A stretch of DNA of 64,000 bases from Atlantibacter subterraneus (GCF_027853245.1 NZ_JAPTZM010000001.1), one strand, 5' to 3'; counted from the stretch's first letter, positions 1-9,309 are shown. The notes: generated by a model not told the origin, from the letters alone. Numbers and translations are program-made.

Positions 1-402
1 GTGATGCAAATCATGGCCTTTCTCCCTGCCGAAGCAGAAACCTTGATTCATCAGCAGGAAACGCTGGCGGCGCGCATCATGCAGTGGCTCGAAGAACACT
101 ACAGCGAAAAGTTTCAGCTTGACGATCTGGCAAACGCGATGGGGTTATCCCGCAGCTATACCTCACGGATTTTCCGCCAGCAAACCGGGGGTAGCCTGCA
201 TGAGTATCTGCTTACCCGACGGATCAAAAAGAGCTGCGATCTGCTGCGCGGCACCGCGTTAAGCGTGTCGGCGATAGCCCAGAAGGTCGGTTTCGTGGAG
301 ATGACCTACTACATCACCTGTTTTAAAAAAATGCTCGGTCAGACGCCGTTACAGTACCGTAAGCAGTACCAGCAGAACGCCCTGAATGACGATGCGAATT
401 AA
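1..402 (+). CDS. AraC-family transcriptional regulator, C-terminal part (probably 5'-truncated by window edge)
   Basis: The protein is almost entirely an AraC/XylS DNA-binding domain: two helix-turn-helix units, the first around residues 40-60 (FQLDDLANAMGLSRSYTSRI) and the second around residues 85-115 (SVSAIAQKVGFVEMTYYITC, then F-K-x-x-L-G-Q-T-P-L-Q-Y-R), which is the classic AraC signature. The frame is open at base 1 and most AraC regulators carry an N-terminal ligand domain of 150-200 residues, so this is probably the tail of a longer gene; a free-standing MarA-size protein starting GTG or ATG is the alternative. It converges on narK. In E. coli narGHJI follows narK here, so the neighbourhood differs. 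No effector can be assigned from what is visible. Confidence 0.8.
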   Translation: MMQIMAFLPAEAETLIHQQETLAARIMQWLEEHYSEKFQLDDLANAMGLSRSYTSRIFRQQTGGSLHEYLLTRRIKKSCDLLRGTALSVSAIAQKVGFVEMTYYITCFKKMLGQTPLQYRKQYQQNALNDDAN

Positions 403-416
403 GGCTGGCCACAGGC

Positions 417-445
417 AAAAAAAAGCGCGGACTGAGCCGCGCAAA
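417..445 (-). terminator. Intrinsic terminator downstream of narK
   Basis: On the minus strand a GCGCGG/CCGCGC stem with a six-base loop is followed by eight consecutive T residues, about 30 bp past the narK stop codon. It sits between the convergent AraC-type gene and narK. Confidence 0.85.
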
Positions 446-474
446 GGATAACACAAATCGTTAAATCGCTATTT

Positions 475-1863
475 TCAGGCGGCTTTACGGCCATATACCA
501 GCCACGTCACCACCACACAAACAATGTAAAACACCAGAAAGACTTTCATCGCGTCCGCCGGGGAGCCGGTCAGCTCCAGCGAAGTGCCGAACGCTTTCGG
601 GATAAAGAACCCGCCAATCGCGCCAATCGCCGAGATAAAGCCCAGCGCCGCCGCGGTGTCGGTGGCCGACTCGCGCATTGCCTGCTCTTCGCTGCCGCCC
701 GCCGCTTTTACGCGGTCCATGGTCAGCTTGCGGAAAATCACCGAAATCATCTGGAAGGTGGAGCCACTGCCCAGACCGGCGGTTAAGAACAGCATCAGGA
801 AGACGGCGAAGAAAGCGATAAAGCTGCCGCCCTGGCCCGCCGTCGGCAAGGTGGTGAACAGCAGGGCGCTGAAGATCGCCATCAGCACGAAGTTCACCAG
901 CGTCACCCGGATGCCGCCGAGCTTATCGGACAGCGCCCCGCCCGCCGAACGCGCCAGCGCGCCAATCAGCGGCCCAAAGAAGGCGAAATGCAGAATGTTC
1001 ACGTCCGGGAACTGGGTTTTGGTCAGCATCGCGAAGCCGGCAGAGAAACCGATAAACGAGCCGAACGTCGCCAGATACAGAAAGCTCATGATCCACAGGT
1101 GCGCGCGCTTTAATACCGGCAGCTGAGAACGCAGTGACGCTTTCGACGCGGCCAGATCGTTCATGCCAAACCAGGCGGCAAGGGTGAAAATCGCCAGCAG
1201 CGGCACCCAAATCCAGGCGGCGTTTTCCAGGTACAGCGTCGAGCCGTCCGGCTGTACCACACCGCCACCGCCGAAGAAGGCGAAAATCGACATTGAAATC
1301 GCCAGCGGAGCCAGCAGCTGCATCACGCTGACGCCGAGGTTGCCGAAACCGCCGTTAATGCCCAGCGCGCCGCCCTGCTTCTGCTTGGGAAAGAAGAAGC
1401 TGATATTCGCCATACTGGAGGCGAAATTAGCGCCCGCGAAACCGCACAGCAGAGAAATAATGATGAAGGTGCTGAACGGCGTACTGCTGTCCTGCACCGC
1501 GAACCCTAACCACAGGCACGGGATAATCAGAATGCCGGTGCTGAGCGCGGTCCAGCGGCGTCCGCCGAACAGCGGCACCATAAACGCGTAAGGCACGCGC
1601 AGCAGCGCCCCGGAGACCGACGGCAGCGCGGTCAGCATAAACAGCTGATCGGTCGAGAAGTTAAAACCCACTTTGTTCAGATTGACCGCCACGGCGCTGA
1701 AAATCATCCAGACGCAAAACGCCAGCAGCAGGCAGGGAACGGAAATCCACAGATTACGACGCGCAATGTGTTGCCCCTGCTGTTGCCAGAAGGCGGCATC
1801 TTCAGGACGCCAGTCGGTAATTAGCGGACCTGATGTCGAAGTCGGAACGGAGGATTGGCTCAT
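475..1863 (-). CDS. narK: Nitrate/nitrite antiporter NarK
   Basis: Inner-membrane major-facilitator protein of 462 residues, essentially the E. coli NarK length. It imports nitrate and exports the nitrite made by respiratory nitrate reductase. Both nitrate-signature glycine motifs are visible: G-I-N-G-G-F-G-N-L-G-V-S-V near residue 170 and G-L-G-S-G-S-T-F-Q-M-I near residue 365. About twelve hydrophobic segments span the chain. The ATG at 1863 has an AGGT Shine-Dalgarno sequence. A perfect FNR box lies upstream and NarL heptamers lie further upstream in the narK-narX intergenic region, so anaerobic and nitrate induction as in E. coli is expected. It is divergent from narXL. narGHJI does not follow it inside the window. 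Confidence 0.96.
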   Translation of the reverse strand: MSQSSVPTSTSGPLITDWRPEDAAFWQQQGQHIARRNLWISVPCLLLAFCVWMIFSAVAVNLNKVGFNFSTDQLFMLTALPSVSGALLRVPYAFMVPLFGGRRWTALSTGILIIPCLWLGFAVQDSSTPFSTFIIISLLCGFAGANFASSMANISFFFPKQKQGGALGINGGFGNLGVSVMQLLAPLAISMSIFAFFGGGGVVQPDGSTLYLENAAWIWVPLLAIFTLAAWFGMNDLAASKASLRSQLPVLKRAHLWIMSFLYLATFGSFIGFSAGFAMLTKTQFPDVNILHFAFFGPLIGALARSAGGALSDKLGGIRVTLVNFVLMAIFSALLFTTLPTAGQGGSFIAFFAVFLMLFLTAGLGSGSTFQMISVIFRKLTMDRVKAAGGSEEQAMRESATDTAAALGFISAIGAIGGFFIPKAFGTSLELTGSPADAMKVFLVFYIVCVVVTWLVYGRKAA

Positions 1864-1922
1864 AGATACCTCAGAAACGTGAAATAACTGCCGCCACCTT
1901 AGGCGTTCGCGGTGCGTGTAAG

Positions 1923-1936
1923 TTGATGTAAATCAA
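1923..1936 (-). promoter_or_regulatory. FNR box of the narK promoter
   Basis: TTGATTTACATCAA on the minus strand is a perfect FNR dyad (TTGAT-N4-ATCAA) with the spacer I recall from the E. coli narK site. If it is centred at -41.5 as in E. coli, transcription starts near 1888, 25 bases before the narK ATG. The expected -10 region holds CTAAGG, which also resembles the E. coli narK promoter. Confidence 0.85.
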
Positions 1937-2083
1937 TGGATAAGCGGACGGTTTGGCGCGTCAAAACCCCCTGTTATCCTTAGGGAGTAGCAAGGATGAT
2001 TAAAAAAAGTGTGGTTTTTCACCCCAGTGCGCCGGGTAAATCGCCCCGGCTTTCGAATGCCCTACCCACCGGCAATAAAGGAG

Positions 2084-2105
2084 TACCCCCTTATTGGTAT
2101 GGGTA
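2084..2105. promoter_or_regulatory. NarL heptamer cluster (7-2-7 arrangement) in the narK-narX intergenic region
   Basis: TACCCCC-TT-ATTGGTA at 2084-2099 is an inverted heptamer pair spaced by two bases, the preferred NarL/NarP architecture, and ATGGGTA at 2099-2105 adds an overlapping third heptamer. TACCCAC at 2063 is another candidate. The pair lies about 200 bp upstream of the inferred narK start, where E. coli narK also has NarL sites, and about 90 bp upstream of the narX ATG. Assignment is by consensus only. Confidence 0.65.
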
Positions 2106-2182
2106 TACTCCATACTATGTTTGAGAATAACGGCTTACTTACCATGCCCCACTGTGTGCGACCCGTCAGGAAACTGAACGCC

Positions 2183-3979
2183 ATGATAAAACGCCTCTGT
2201 GCCCCGCTTACCCTCGCCAACCAGCTTGCGCTGGTGGTACTGATGCTTGCCCTGTTGGGATTAGCGGGCATGGCGGTATCGGCGTGGTTGATTCAGGGTA
2301 TCCAGGGCAGCGCGCACGCCATCAACAAGGCCGGGTCGCTGCGTATGCAGAGCTATCGCCTGCTGGCGGCGGTGCCGCTGAAAAGCGATGACAACGCCCT
2401 GATGCGCGAAATTGAACAGACCGCCTGGGACCCGGAGCTGCGCCATATCGCCCAGCGCGACGGTGAAGTTCAGCGGCTTGACGCCCTGCACGCCTACTGG
2501 CGCGACCAGCTGGAACCGGCACTGCTGGAGGCTAACACCACCGACGAGGTGAAACCCGCCGTGGCGCAGTTCGTCAGCCAGATAGACGCGCTGGTCAGCG
2601 GCTTTGACCACACCACCGAACAGCGCATCAGCCGGGTGATTGTGGTGCACTGGACCATGGCGATCCTCACCACCCTGCTACTGCTGCTGGCGGTGATCTG
2701 GCTGCGCAAGCGGCTGCTGCGCCCGTGGCGGCAGCTGATGGCGATGGCAACCGCCATTGGCCAGCGCAACTTTTCCCATCGCGTGGCAGCCAGCGGGCGC
2801 GATGAAATGGCGACACTGGGACGCGCGCTGAACAGCATGAGTGACGAACTGGCGGAAAGCTACGCCGGGCTGGAAGCGCGGGTCAAAGAGAAAACCGCCG
2901 GGCTGGAGTACAAGAACCAGATCCTCACCTTCTTATGGGACGCGGGCCGTCGGATGCACAGCCCGCTGCCGCTGTGCGAGCGCTTAGCCCCGGTGCTGGC
3001 GCGCCTGCAACAGCTTACCCCGCTGCGCGACATCGAATTACGCATCTACGAAACCGGCGATGACGACAACTATCAGGAGTTCGCCTGGCAACCGGACCCG
3101 CGCTGCGATGAAAAGGGCTGCACCCTGTGCCCGCGCGAACGTCTGAAAGGGGAAGTCAGCGACGCCACCCTGCAATGGCGGCTGGCGGACGGCCTGACCC
3201 GCTACGGCCTGCTGCTGGCGCGGCTGCCGGAAAAATCGGCGCTGAATCAGGATCAGCAGCACCTGATCGATACCCTGGTGGAACAGATCACCTCGTCGCT
3301 GGCGTTGGAGCGTCAGCAGGATCGCCAGCAGCAGCTGATCGTGATGGAAGAGCGCGCCGCCATCGCCCGGGAACTGCATGACTCCATCGCCCAGTCCCTG
3401 TCGTGTATGAAAATGCAGGTTAGCTGCCTGCAAATGCAGGGCGACAGCCTGCCGGAGCAGAGCCAGTCGCTACTGGCGCAAATCCGCAACGAGCTGAACA
3501 GCTCCTGGCGGCAGCTGCGCGAACTGCTCACCACCTTCCGCCTGCAACTGACCGAGCCGGGCCTGCGCCCGGCGCTGGAAGGCAGCTGCCAGGAATTCAG
3601 CGCCCGGCTGGGCTTCCCGGTGGCGCTGAACTATCATCTACCGCCGCGCCTGGTCCCGGCGCATCAGGCCATTCACCTGGTGCAAATCGCCCGTGAAGCG
3701 TTGAGCAACGCGCTGAAGCACGCGGGCGCGAGCGAAATTAGCGTTACCGCCACCCTGAACGATAATCAGGTCAGGCTGGTGATTGCCGATAACGGCTGCG
3801 GCGTGCCGGAACACGCCGAACGTACCAACCACTATGGTTTAATTATTATGCGTGACCGTGCGCAAAGCCTGCGCGGTGACTGTCAGGTCCGGCGGCGGGA
3901 AACCGGAGGCACCGAAGTGGTGGTGACCTTTATCCCCGACACGCCCCAATTATCTGCCCGAGGAGAAGTCCATGAGTAA
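2183..3979 (+). CDS. narX: Nitrate/nitrite sensor histidine kinase NarX
   Basis: Membrane sensor kinase that phosphorylates NarL in response to nitrate. The ATG at 2183 gives 598 residues, equal to E. coli NarX and beginning M-I-K-R; the upstream in-frame extension to 2009 has no homology and crosses the NarL sites, so it was rejected. Visible parts in order: first membrane helix (about 15-37), the periplasmic nitrate-binding P-box (A-H-A-I-N-K-A-G-S-L-R-M-Q-S-Y-R, about 42-57), second helix (about 152-174), HAMP region, cysteine-containing central module, the HisKA_3 box A-R-E-L-H-D-S-I-A-Q-S-L with the phospho-accepting His near 399, and an ATPase domain with N-A-L-K-H and D-N-G-C-G. It overlaps narL by 8 bp. 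Confidence 0.97.
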   Translation: MIKRLCAPLTLANQLALVVLMLALLGLAGMAVSAWLIQGIQGSAHAINKAGSLRMQSYRLLAAVPLKSDDNALMREIEQTAWDPELRHIAQRDGEVQRLDALHAYWRDQLEPALLEANTTDEVKPAVAQFVSQIDALVSGFDHTTEQRISRVIVVHWTMAILTTLLLLLAVIWLRKRLLRPWRQLMAMATAIGQRNFSHRVAASGRDEMATLGRALNSMSDELAESYAGLEARVKEKTAGLEYKNQILTFLWDAGRRMHSPLPLCERLAPVLARLQQLTPLRDIELRIYETGDDDNYQEFAWQPDPRCDEKGCTLCPRERLKGEVSDATLQWRLADGLTRYGLLLARLPEKSALNQDQQHLIDTLVEQITSSLALERQQDRQQQLIVMEERAAIARELHDSIAQSLSCMKMQVSCLQMQGDSLPEQSQSLLAQIRNELNSSWRQLRELLTTFRLQLTEPGLRPALEGSCQEFSARLGFPVALNYHLPPRLVPAHQAIHLVQIAREALSNALKHAGASEISVTATLNDNQVRLVIADNGCGVPEHAERTNHYGLIIMRDRAQSLRGDCQVRRRETGGTEVVVTFIPDTPQLSARGEVHE

Positions 3980-4622
3980 TCAGGAACCGGCAACGATTCT
4001 GTTAATTGACGATCATCCGATGCTGCGTACCGGCGTAAAACAGCTGATCAGCATGGCGACGGACATCACCGTCGTCGGCGAGGCCGGGAGCGGCGAACAG
4101 GGTATCGAAATGGCGGAATCTCTCGACCCCGATCTGATTCTGCTGGATCTCAATATGCCCGGTATGAACGGCCTGGAAACCCTCGACCGCCTGCGTGAAA
4201 AAGCGCTTTCTGGCCGGGTAGTGGTGTTTAGCGTTTCCAACCATGAAGAAGACGTGGTCACCGCGCTCAAGCGCGGCGCGGACGGCTATCTGCTCAAAGA
4301 TATGGAGCCGGAAGAGCTGCTGAAAGCACTGCATCAGGCGGCGGCTGGCGAGATGGTATTAAGCGAGGCCTTAACGCCGGTGCTGGCCGCCAGCCTGCGC
4401 GCCAACCGCGCCACCTCGGATCGCGACGTCACTCAACTGACCCCGCGCGAGCGCGATATCCTTAAGCATATCGCCCAGGGCCTGCCAAATAAAATGATCG
4501 CCCGCCGTCTCGACATCACCGAAAGCACCGTTAAAGTGCATGTGAAGCACCTGCTGAAGAAAATGAAGCTAAAATCCCGCGTCGAAGCGGCGGTGTGGGT
4601 GCATCAGGAACGTATTTTCTGA
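3972..4622 (+). CDS. narL: Nitrate/nitrite response regulator NarL
   Basis: Cytoplasmic response regulator, 216 residues as in E. coli. The receiver domain carries the acidic pair D-D near residue 13-14 and the phospho-acceptor Asp in L-I-L-L-D-L-N-M-P-G near residue 59. The C-terminal LuxR-type helix-turn-helix is evident (L-T-P-R-E-R-D-I-L then N-K-M-I-A-R-R-L-D-I-T-E-S-T-V-K-V-H). The start overlaps the end of narX and has a GAGGAG ribosome site, so the two genes are translationally coupled. The stop codon abuts the ychO stop on the other strand. Confidence 0.97.
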   Translation: MSNQEPATILLIDDHPMLRTGVKQLISMATDITVVGEAGSGEQGIEMAESLDPDLILLDLNMPGMNGLETLDRLREKALSGRVVVFSVSNHEEDVVTALKRGADGYLLKDMEPEELLKALHQAAAGEMVLSEALTPVLAASLRANRATSDRDVTQLTPRERDILKHIAQGLPNKMIARRLDITESTVKVHVKHLLKKMKLKSRVEAAVWVHQERIF

Positions 4623-6026
4623 TTACTCCTCCGGCAGCAGCGGATACGTGCGGCTGTCGTCGTTGAGCTCTACCGGCGGCGAGAGTTGCAGAGTAATCAG
4701 ATTTGAAGTGACGCGCTGCCCCTTGTTGTCCTCCACGATGACCGACAGCTGCCAGCGGTTCGCGGCGTCGGGCTGGCTGTTCCAGCCAGGCAGAATAATG
4801 GTCCAGCCGTCGGTGCTGTTTTCACTGGGCGGTGCGGTCAGGCTCAGCGCCTGAGTGTCGCCCTGCCAGGTTAGCTGTTTGATGCCGTGCATGCTGCGCA
4901 CCTGAAGTTTTAACGCCACGGTTTCGCCGGGGCTGACGGTCCAGGGCGGCGTCGCCAGATACACCGACAGGGTTTTACGCTGGCGGTATTCCACCACCGG
5001 CAGATTATTGCGCACCGCGCCGTCGTAGCGGCTGCCGCGCAGCGAGGTGGCGTTGGCGACTTCGCTGGCGGAAAGCTGTTTGCTGAGCGGCACGCCGAAG
5101 CGGTAATTGAGCTTCAGGCCAAGGTTATTCTGGCTCACCCCGCTCTCTCCCTGCTTGTGCTGGGCGTCGATGGTCACCAGCGGCACCGGCGTGTAGCTCA
5201 CCCCGACATTCACCGCCAGCGGATCGTGATAACCGGTGCCGTTATCAAACAGATCCACCCGTTCGCCAAAGTAGCGTTCAAAACTGACGCGGGTATTGAT
5301 GTGCCGGTAAAACGGCAATCGCGCCTGAGCGGTGAGATCGTAACCCTGGGCGAAGCGCTGGGCCTGTACTGCACTGCTGTCGCGCCAGCTGCCGAGCGGC
5401 TGATAGTAATTGGCGGAAAAGCGCAGATTCTCGCCCCAGGCTTCCGCGCCCAGGCTGGCGCGCTGCAAATGGTCATCGAAGCGGGTGTCATAGAAGGTGT
5501 TATAGCCCAGCAGCCAGTCGCCGGTGCGCCAGCGCTGGCCCAGGCCCGCGTTGCCGGTCAGCCCTTCGCTCTGTTGGGTTAATCCCAGTTGGCTCCAGGT
5601 CAGCCCGGCGTCGCGGTCGATAAGCGGCGTGAACAGCGAACCGCGCGTACCGGTAAACTCCCCTTCATCGTTGACCTGCAAATCCACTTCCGCCTGACCC
5701 CAGGGCGAGAGCAGCGACTGCGCCTCGCGCGCCACCCGTTCGCTAACCGCTTCCCGGAACTGATCGAAAGCATAGGCGCGCGCCTGCTCGCTGATCCCCA
5801 GCCCGTTATCGGTCTGGCTGGCCTCGCCAAAGGATTTCGCCAGCTCGGCGAGATGTTTCTCGCTGCTGTTGCCGGTGGGCGTCATGCCGAGATCCGGCAG
5901 ATTATCCTGATGGTTATCGAAGGGATTAGCAGCTTGCCGGGTATCGCGGCCCTGAACGGCCTGCGCGCCTCCGGTAACCAGGAGGCTGAAAAGCAGAGGG
6001 GTGAAGAGTGATTTATACAACGCCAT
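4623..6026 (-). CDS. ychO: Inverse autotransporter / invasin-like outer-membrane protein YchO
   Basis: Invasin/intimin-family protein. The ATG at 6026 begins a 467-residue product with a clear signal peptide (M-A-L-Y-K-S-L-F-T-P-L-L-F-S-L-L-V, ending G-A-Q-A near residue 23); the longer in-frame start adds 27 residues before the signal and was rejected. After a short periplasmic segment comes the inverse-autotransporter beta-domain (F-x-G-R-G-S-L-F-T-P-L and repeated amphipathic strands such as L-L-G-Y-N-T-F-Y-D and V-G-V-S-Y-T-P-V). About 120 C-terminal residues look like one short Ig-like passenger domain. ychO also neighbours narL in E. coli. The short passenger means a long adhesin role is unlikely; its function remains uncertain. 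Confidence 0.88.
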   Translation of the reverse strand: MALYKSLFTPLLFSLLVTGGAQAVQGRDTRQAANPFDNHQDNLPDLGMTPTGNSSEKHLAELAKSFGEASQTDNGLGISEQARAYAFDQFREAVSERVAREAQSLLSPWGQAEVDLQVNDEGEFTGTRGSLFTPLIDRDAGLTWSQLGLTQQSEGLTGNAGLGQRWRTGDWLLGYNTFYDTRFDDHLQRASLGAEAWGENLRFSANYYQPLGSWRDSSAVQAQRFAQGYDLTAQARLPFYRHINTRVSFERYFGERVDLFDNGTGYHDPLAVNVGVSYTPVPLVTIDAQHKQGESGVSQNNLGLKLNYRFGVPLSKQLSASEVANATSLRGSRYDGAVRNNLPVVEYRQRKTLSVYLATPPWTVSPGETVALKLQVRSMHGIKQLTWQGDTQALSLTAPPSENSTDGWTIILPGWNSQPDAANRWQLSVIVEDNKGQRVTSNLITLQLSPPVELNDDSRTYPLLPEE

Positions 6027-6180
6027 CGGGTAATGATAGCCGGGCTTTACGCCTGGCTGAACCACGAATCGGCTAACCCTGGCGTTTTTTGCCGCAGCGG
6101 GCTGCATTTCCAGATTATCCTCAAACGCTTTCCCCTGGCCTGCGCTACGCTTAATGCATCTTCCCGTGTGAGATCCCCCG

Positions 6181-6732
6181 ATGAAAAAGTCACTGTTTTC
6201 AGCGCTCTGTTTGCTGTCAGGGCTGGCGATGCCCGTCGCTTATGCCGACAGTCTGTTTATCCTTCAGTCGCCGGATTTCGCCGATAACGCGATGCTGCAA
6301 AAGAAATTCGCCGGTAACGCCAAAGATAACCCTAACTGCACCGGTGAAAACGCCTCTCCGGCGCTGGTCTGGAGCCACGCGCCCACCGGCACCAAAAGCT
6401 ACGCGCTGATCATGCATGACCCCGAAGGCGCGAAAGGCCTCGGCGTCACCCATCTGGTGGCCTACAACATTCCCTCTTCCACCACCGGCTTTGCCGCCAA
6501 CGCGCTGGTGAAAGAAGAAGGCTTTACCGGCGGGAAAAACAGCCCCGGCACCACCACCTGGTACGGCCCCTGCCCGCCGCCCGGCACCGGAGCACACCAT
6601 TACACCTTTACCCTGATCGCCACCGATCTGGACCCCAGTCTGAAAGCGGGCATGAGCAAAGAGGAATTGCTGGCCGCGCTGAAAGGCCATGCGCTGGCCG
6701 CCACCGGCTTAGTGGGCCGCTTTGGTCAGTGA
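6181..6732 (+). CDS. YbhB/YbcL-family (PEBP, Raf-kinase-inhibitor-like) periplasmic protein
   Basis: A 183-residue protein with a signal peptide (M-K-K-S-L-F-S-A-L-C-L-L-S, predicted cleavage after A-Y-A near residue 22). It then has the phosphatidylethanolamine-binding-protein fold markers of the bacterial YbhB/YbcL group: S-P-A-L-V-W, H-D-P-E-G, and the ligand-pocket block Y-G-P-C-P-P-P-G-T-G-A-H-H-Y. It resembles E. coli YbcL, which is periplasmic, more than the cytoplasmic YbhB. The biochemical role of the family in bacteria is not settled. The 3' end overlaps the nasA 3' end by 24 bp in convergent orientation, so this single-gene unit appears packed against the nas operon. Confidence 0.85.
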   Translation: MKKSLFSALCLLSGLAMPVAYADSLFILQSPDFADNAMLQKKFAGNAKDNPNCTGENASPALVWSHAPTGTKSYALIMHDPEGAKGLGVTHLVAYNIPSSTTGFAANALVKEEGFTGGKNSPGTTTWYGPCPPPGTGAHHYTFTLIATDLDPSLKAGMSKEELLAALKGHALAATGLVGRFGQ

Positions 6733-9309
6733 CGACGCGATCAGCGCCCGCAGTTCCGGCACACAGGAACCGCACTGGGTACCGCAGCCTAACTGCTTGC
6801 CGAGCGCGGCGAGCGTATCGCACCCTGCCGCGATAGCCGCGCAAATCGCGGTTTCGCTCACCCCCATACAGCTGCATACCGTGCGCCCGCGCGGCGTTTG
6901 CTGCGCCCCGCCGCCCGCCAGCAGCTGATGCCGCTGCGCCGGGTCGGTGACCGGCGCGTCAAAGCTGGCGACAATGGTTTGCTCGTCCAGCATCGTTTCA
7001 TGACGGCTAAGATACAGCGCCAGCTGTAGCGTCGCGCCCTGCCAGGCCAGCAGATGAACGAAGCTGTCGCCCCTGGCATACTGCAACTGCCAGCCTTCGC
7101 GCCCGGCAAGGATTTCAATCCAGCCAGTGTCCAGGGCGCTCGCCGCCAGTTTCCAGCCCGCGGCCTGCCGCCACCACATTATCGATCGAGGGAGTTCCAG
7201 CGCACGTCGGCTAAACAGCGATCCCCGCCACGGCGCGTTGACCCGCTGAAGGCGCACCGCCGTCTGCTTGCTTTCCGGCTGCCCGGAGTGCGGATCGATC
7301 ACCGACGCCACCAGCGCGTTGACCCGGCTCTGGCTGGCGAAGTGATTATTCCAGTGCATCGGCATAAACAGCTCGCCGGAGCGCTGTTCGACGCTGATAC
7401 GGGCATAGCCCAGCGCCCAGCCGCGCGGCGAAGTGAGCCGCACCAGCGACTGTTCATGAATGCCCAGTCTCGCCGCATCGTCGGGGTGGATCAGCACCCA
7501 GGGCAGCGGCTGGTGCTGCATCAGGCGCGGCACCGAGCCGGTGCGGGTCATGGTGTGCCACTGGTCGCGTATCCGCCCGGTGTTGAGCAAAAGCGGATAG
7601 TGCGCGGTGGTTTGCGCCTGGGCGTTTTGCGGTTCCACCGCAATCAGCTGTAATCGCCCCGAGGGATGCCAGCCCTGCCCCGTTTCCAGTAATCGCGCGG
7701 TGCCGCGCGGCGCGTTGGCGGTCACCGGCCACTGGATCGGCGCTAAGTTGTCCCACTGTTCGATACTCAGCGACGCCAGCCCGCTGATGTCAAACGCCCG
7801 GCTGCCGTGGTTTTCAAAGCCCGACAGCCGGGCGTGTTCGCTGAATACCTCTGCGGGATGCTGCCAGCTAAACGCCTCGCCGAACCCGAGGCGCTGTGCC
7901 AGCTGGGCGACGATCCACCAGTCCGGACGCGTCTCACCCGGCGCGGGCATAAACGCCCGCTGGCGTGAAATCCGCCGCTCCGAGTTGGTTACGGTGCCGT
8001 TTTTCTCGCCCCACGCCTGGGCGGGAAAACGGATATCGGCAAACGCCAGGGTATCGCTGTGCGTGGAGACCTCAGAGACGATTACCAGCGGGCAGCGGCG
8101 CAGCGCCTCGCGCACCCGGTCGCTGTCGGGTAGCGATACCGCCGGGTTGGTGCCCATGATCCACACCGCTTTGACTTCGCCGCGATAAATCGCCTCAAAC
8201 AGCTCCACCGCCATCAGCCCCGGCGTTTCAGCGATGCGCTCGCTGCCCCAGAAGCGCCCCAGCCGGGCGATATCCTGCGGATTAAACCCCATATGGCAGG
8301 CCAGCTGGTTTGCCAGCCCGCCCACTTCGCGCCCGCCCATGGCATTTGGCTGCCCGGTCAGCGAAAAGGGGCCACAGCCTTCACGGCCAAACTTCCCGCT
8401 CGCCAGGTGGACGTTAATAATCGCGTTGCATTTGTCGCTGCCGCTGGACGACTGGTTAATGCCCATGGTGTAAAGCGTCACGGCGCGATCGGCGCTAATG
8501 AACCAGTGGTAAAAGCGCGCCAGGTCATCACGCGGCAGATCGCAAAACGCCGCGCAGCGATCCAGCGGCCATGCTGCCGCCGCGTCCAGCGCCCGCTGTT
8601 GTCCGTCGAAGGTATCCGGCGGGATCTGCTGCGCCAGCAGGTTCAGGAGCCCGTTAAACAGCCCGGCGTCGGTGCCGGGCTTCAGCGCCAGATGCAGGTC
8701 GGCGATATCACAGGTGGCGGTGTGGCGCGGGTCGATCACCACCACTTTCATGGCTGGACGCTGCGCTTTGGCCGCCGCCAGCCGCTGATACAGCACCGGA
8801 TGCGCCCAGGCGGCGTTTGATCCCACCAGCACCACCAGATCGCTGGTTTCGATGTCCTGATAGTTGCCCGGCACCGCGTCCGCGCCGAGCGCGCGCTTGT
8901 AGCCCACCACCGCCGAGGACATGCACAGCCGGGAGTTGGTATCGATATTGGCGCTGCCGATAAAGCCTTTCATCAGCTTATTGGCGGCGTAATAGTCCTC
9001 GGTCAGCAGCTGGCCCGAGGCGTAAAACGCCACCGCCTGCGGGCCGTGCTGGTGGATGATTTCCGCCAGCTGTCCGGCGGCGGCATCCAGCGCGCGATCC
9101 CACGAGACGGGTTGCCCGTCAACTTCCGGGGCCAGCAGCCGCCCGGCTAAACCCAGCGTTTCACCGAGCGCCGCGCCCTTTACGCACAGCCGCCCTAAAT
9201 TGGCGGGATGATCCGCATCCCCCGCCACGCTGACGCTGCCGTTCGGGTTTTGGGTCACCACCACGCCGCAGCCGACCCCGCAGTATGGGCAGGTGGTTTT
9301 AACGGTCAT
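6709..9309 (-). CDS. nasA: Assimilatory nitrate reductase catalytic subunit NasA
   Basis: Cytoplasmic molybdopterin-guanine-dinucleotide enzyme reducing nitrate to nitrite for nitrogen assimilation. The ATG at 9309 gives 866 residues beginning M-T-V-K-T-T-C-P-Y-C-G-V-G-C-G, the N-terminal [4Fe-4S] cysteine motif; the frame extends further upstream but only into the preceding gene. Mo-bisMGD-binding blocks follow, with T-N-S-E-R-R-I-S-R-Q-R in the middle and the C-terminal molydopterin dinucleotide-binding domain (L-L-L-N-T-G-R-I-R-D-Q-W-H). The last 60 residues form a BFD-like [2Fe-2S] domain (V-C-S-C-M-G-V then C-G-T-Q-C-G-S-C), as in Klebsiella NasA. It is last in the nas operon and overlaps the preceding gene by ATGA. 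Electrons should come from the NasC-like module upstream. Confidence 0.96.
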   Translation of the reverse strand: MTVKTTCPYCGVGCGVVVTQNPNGSVSVAGDADHPANLGRLCVKGAALGETLGLAGRLLAPEVDGQPVSWDRALDAAAGQLAEIIHQHGPQAVAFYASGQLLTEDYYAANKLMKGFIGSANIDTNSRLCMSSAVVGYKRALGADAVPGNYQDIETSDLVVLVGSNAAWAHPVLYQRLAAAKAQRPAMKVVVIDPRHTATCDIADLHLALKPGTDAGLFNGLLNLLAQQIPPDTFDGQQRALDAAAAWPLDRCAAFCDLPRDDLARFYHWFISADRAVTLYTMGINQSSSGSDKCNAIINVHLASGKFGREGCGPFSLTGQPNAMGGREVGGLANQLACHMGFNPQDIARLGRFWGSERIAETPGLMAVELFEAIYRGEVKAVWIMGTNPAVSLPDSDRVREALRRCPLVIVSEVSTHSDTLAFADIRFPAQAWGEKNGTVTNSERRISRQRAFMPAPGETRPDWWIVAQLAQRLGFGEAFSWQHPAEVFSEHARLSGFENHGSRAFDISGLASLSIEQWDNLAPIQWPVTANAPRGTARLLETGQGWHPSGRLQLIAVEPQNAQAQTTAHYPLLLNTGRIRDQWHTMTRTGSVPRLMQHQPLPWVLIHPDDAARLGIHEQSLVRLTSPRGWALGYARISVEQRSGELFMPMHWNNHFASQSRVNALVASVIDPHSGQPESKQTAVRLQRVNAPWRGSLFSRRALELPRSIMWWRQAAGWKLAASALDTGWIEILAGREGWQLQYARGDSFVHLLAWQGATLQLALYLSRHETMLDEQTIVASFDAPVTDPAQRHQLLAGGGAQQTPRGRTVCSCMGVSETAICAAIAAGCDTLAALGKQLGCGTQCGSCVPELRALIASSLTKAAH

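Noticed and set aside
2009..2182. Longer NarX starting at 2009
   Set aside because: The extra 58 residues lack homology to NarX, cross the NarL-binding region and precede the conserved M-I-K-R start that gives the exact family length.
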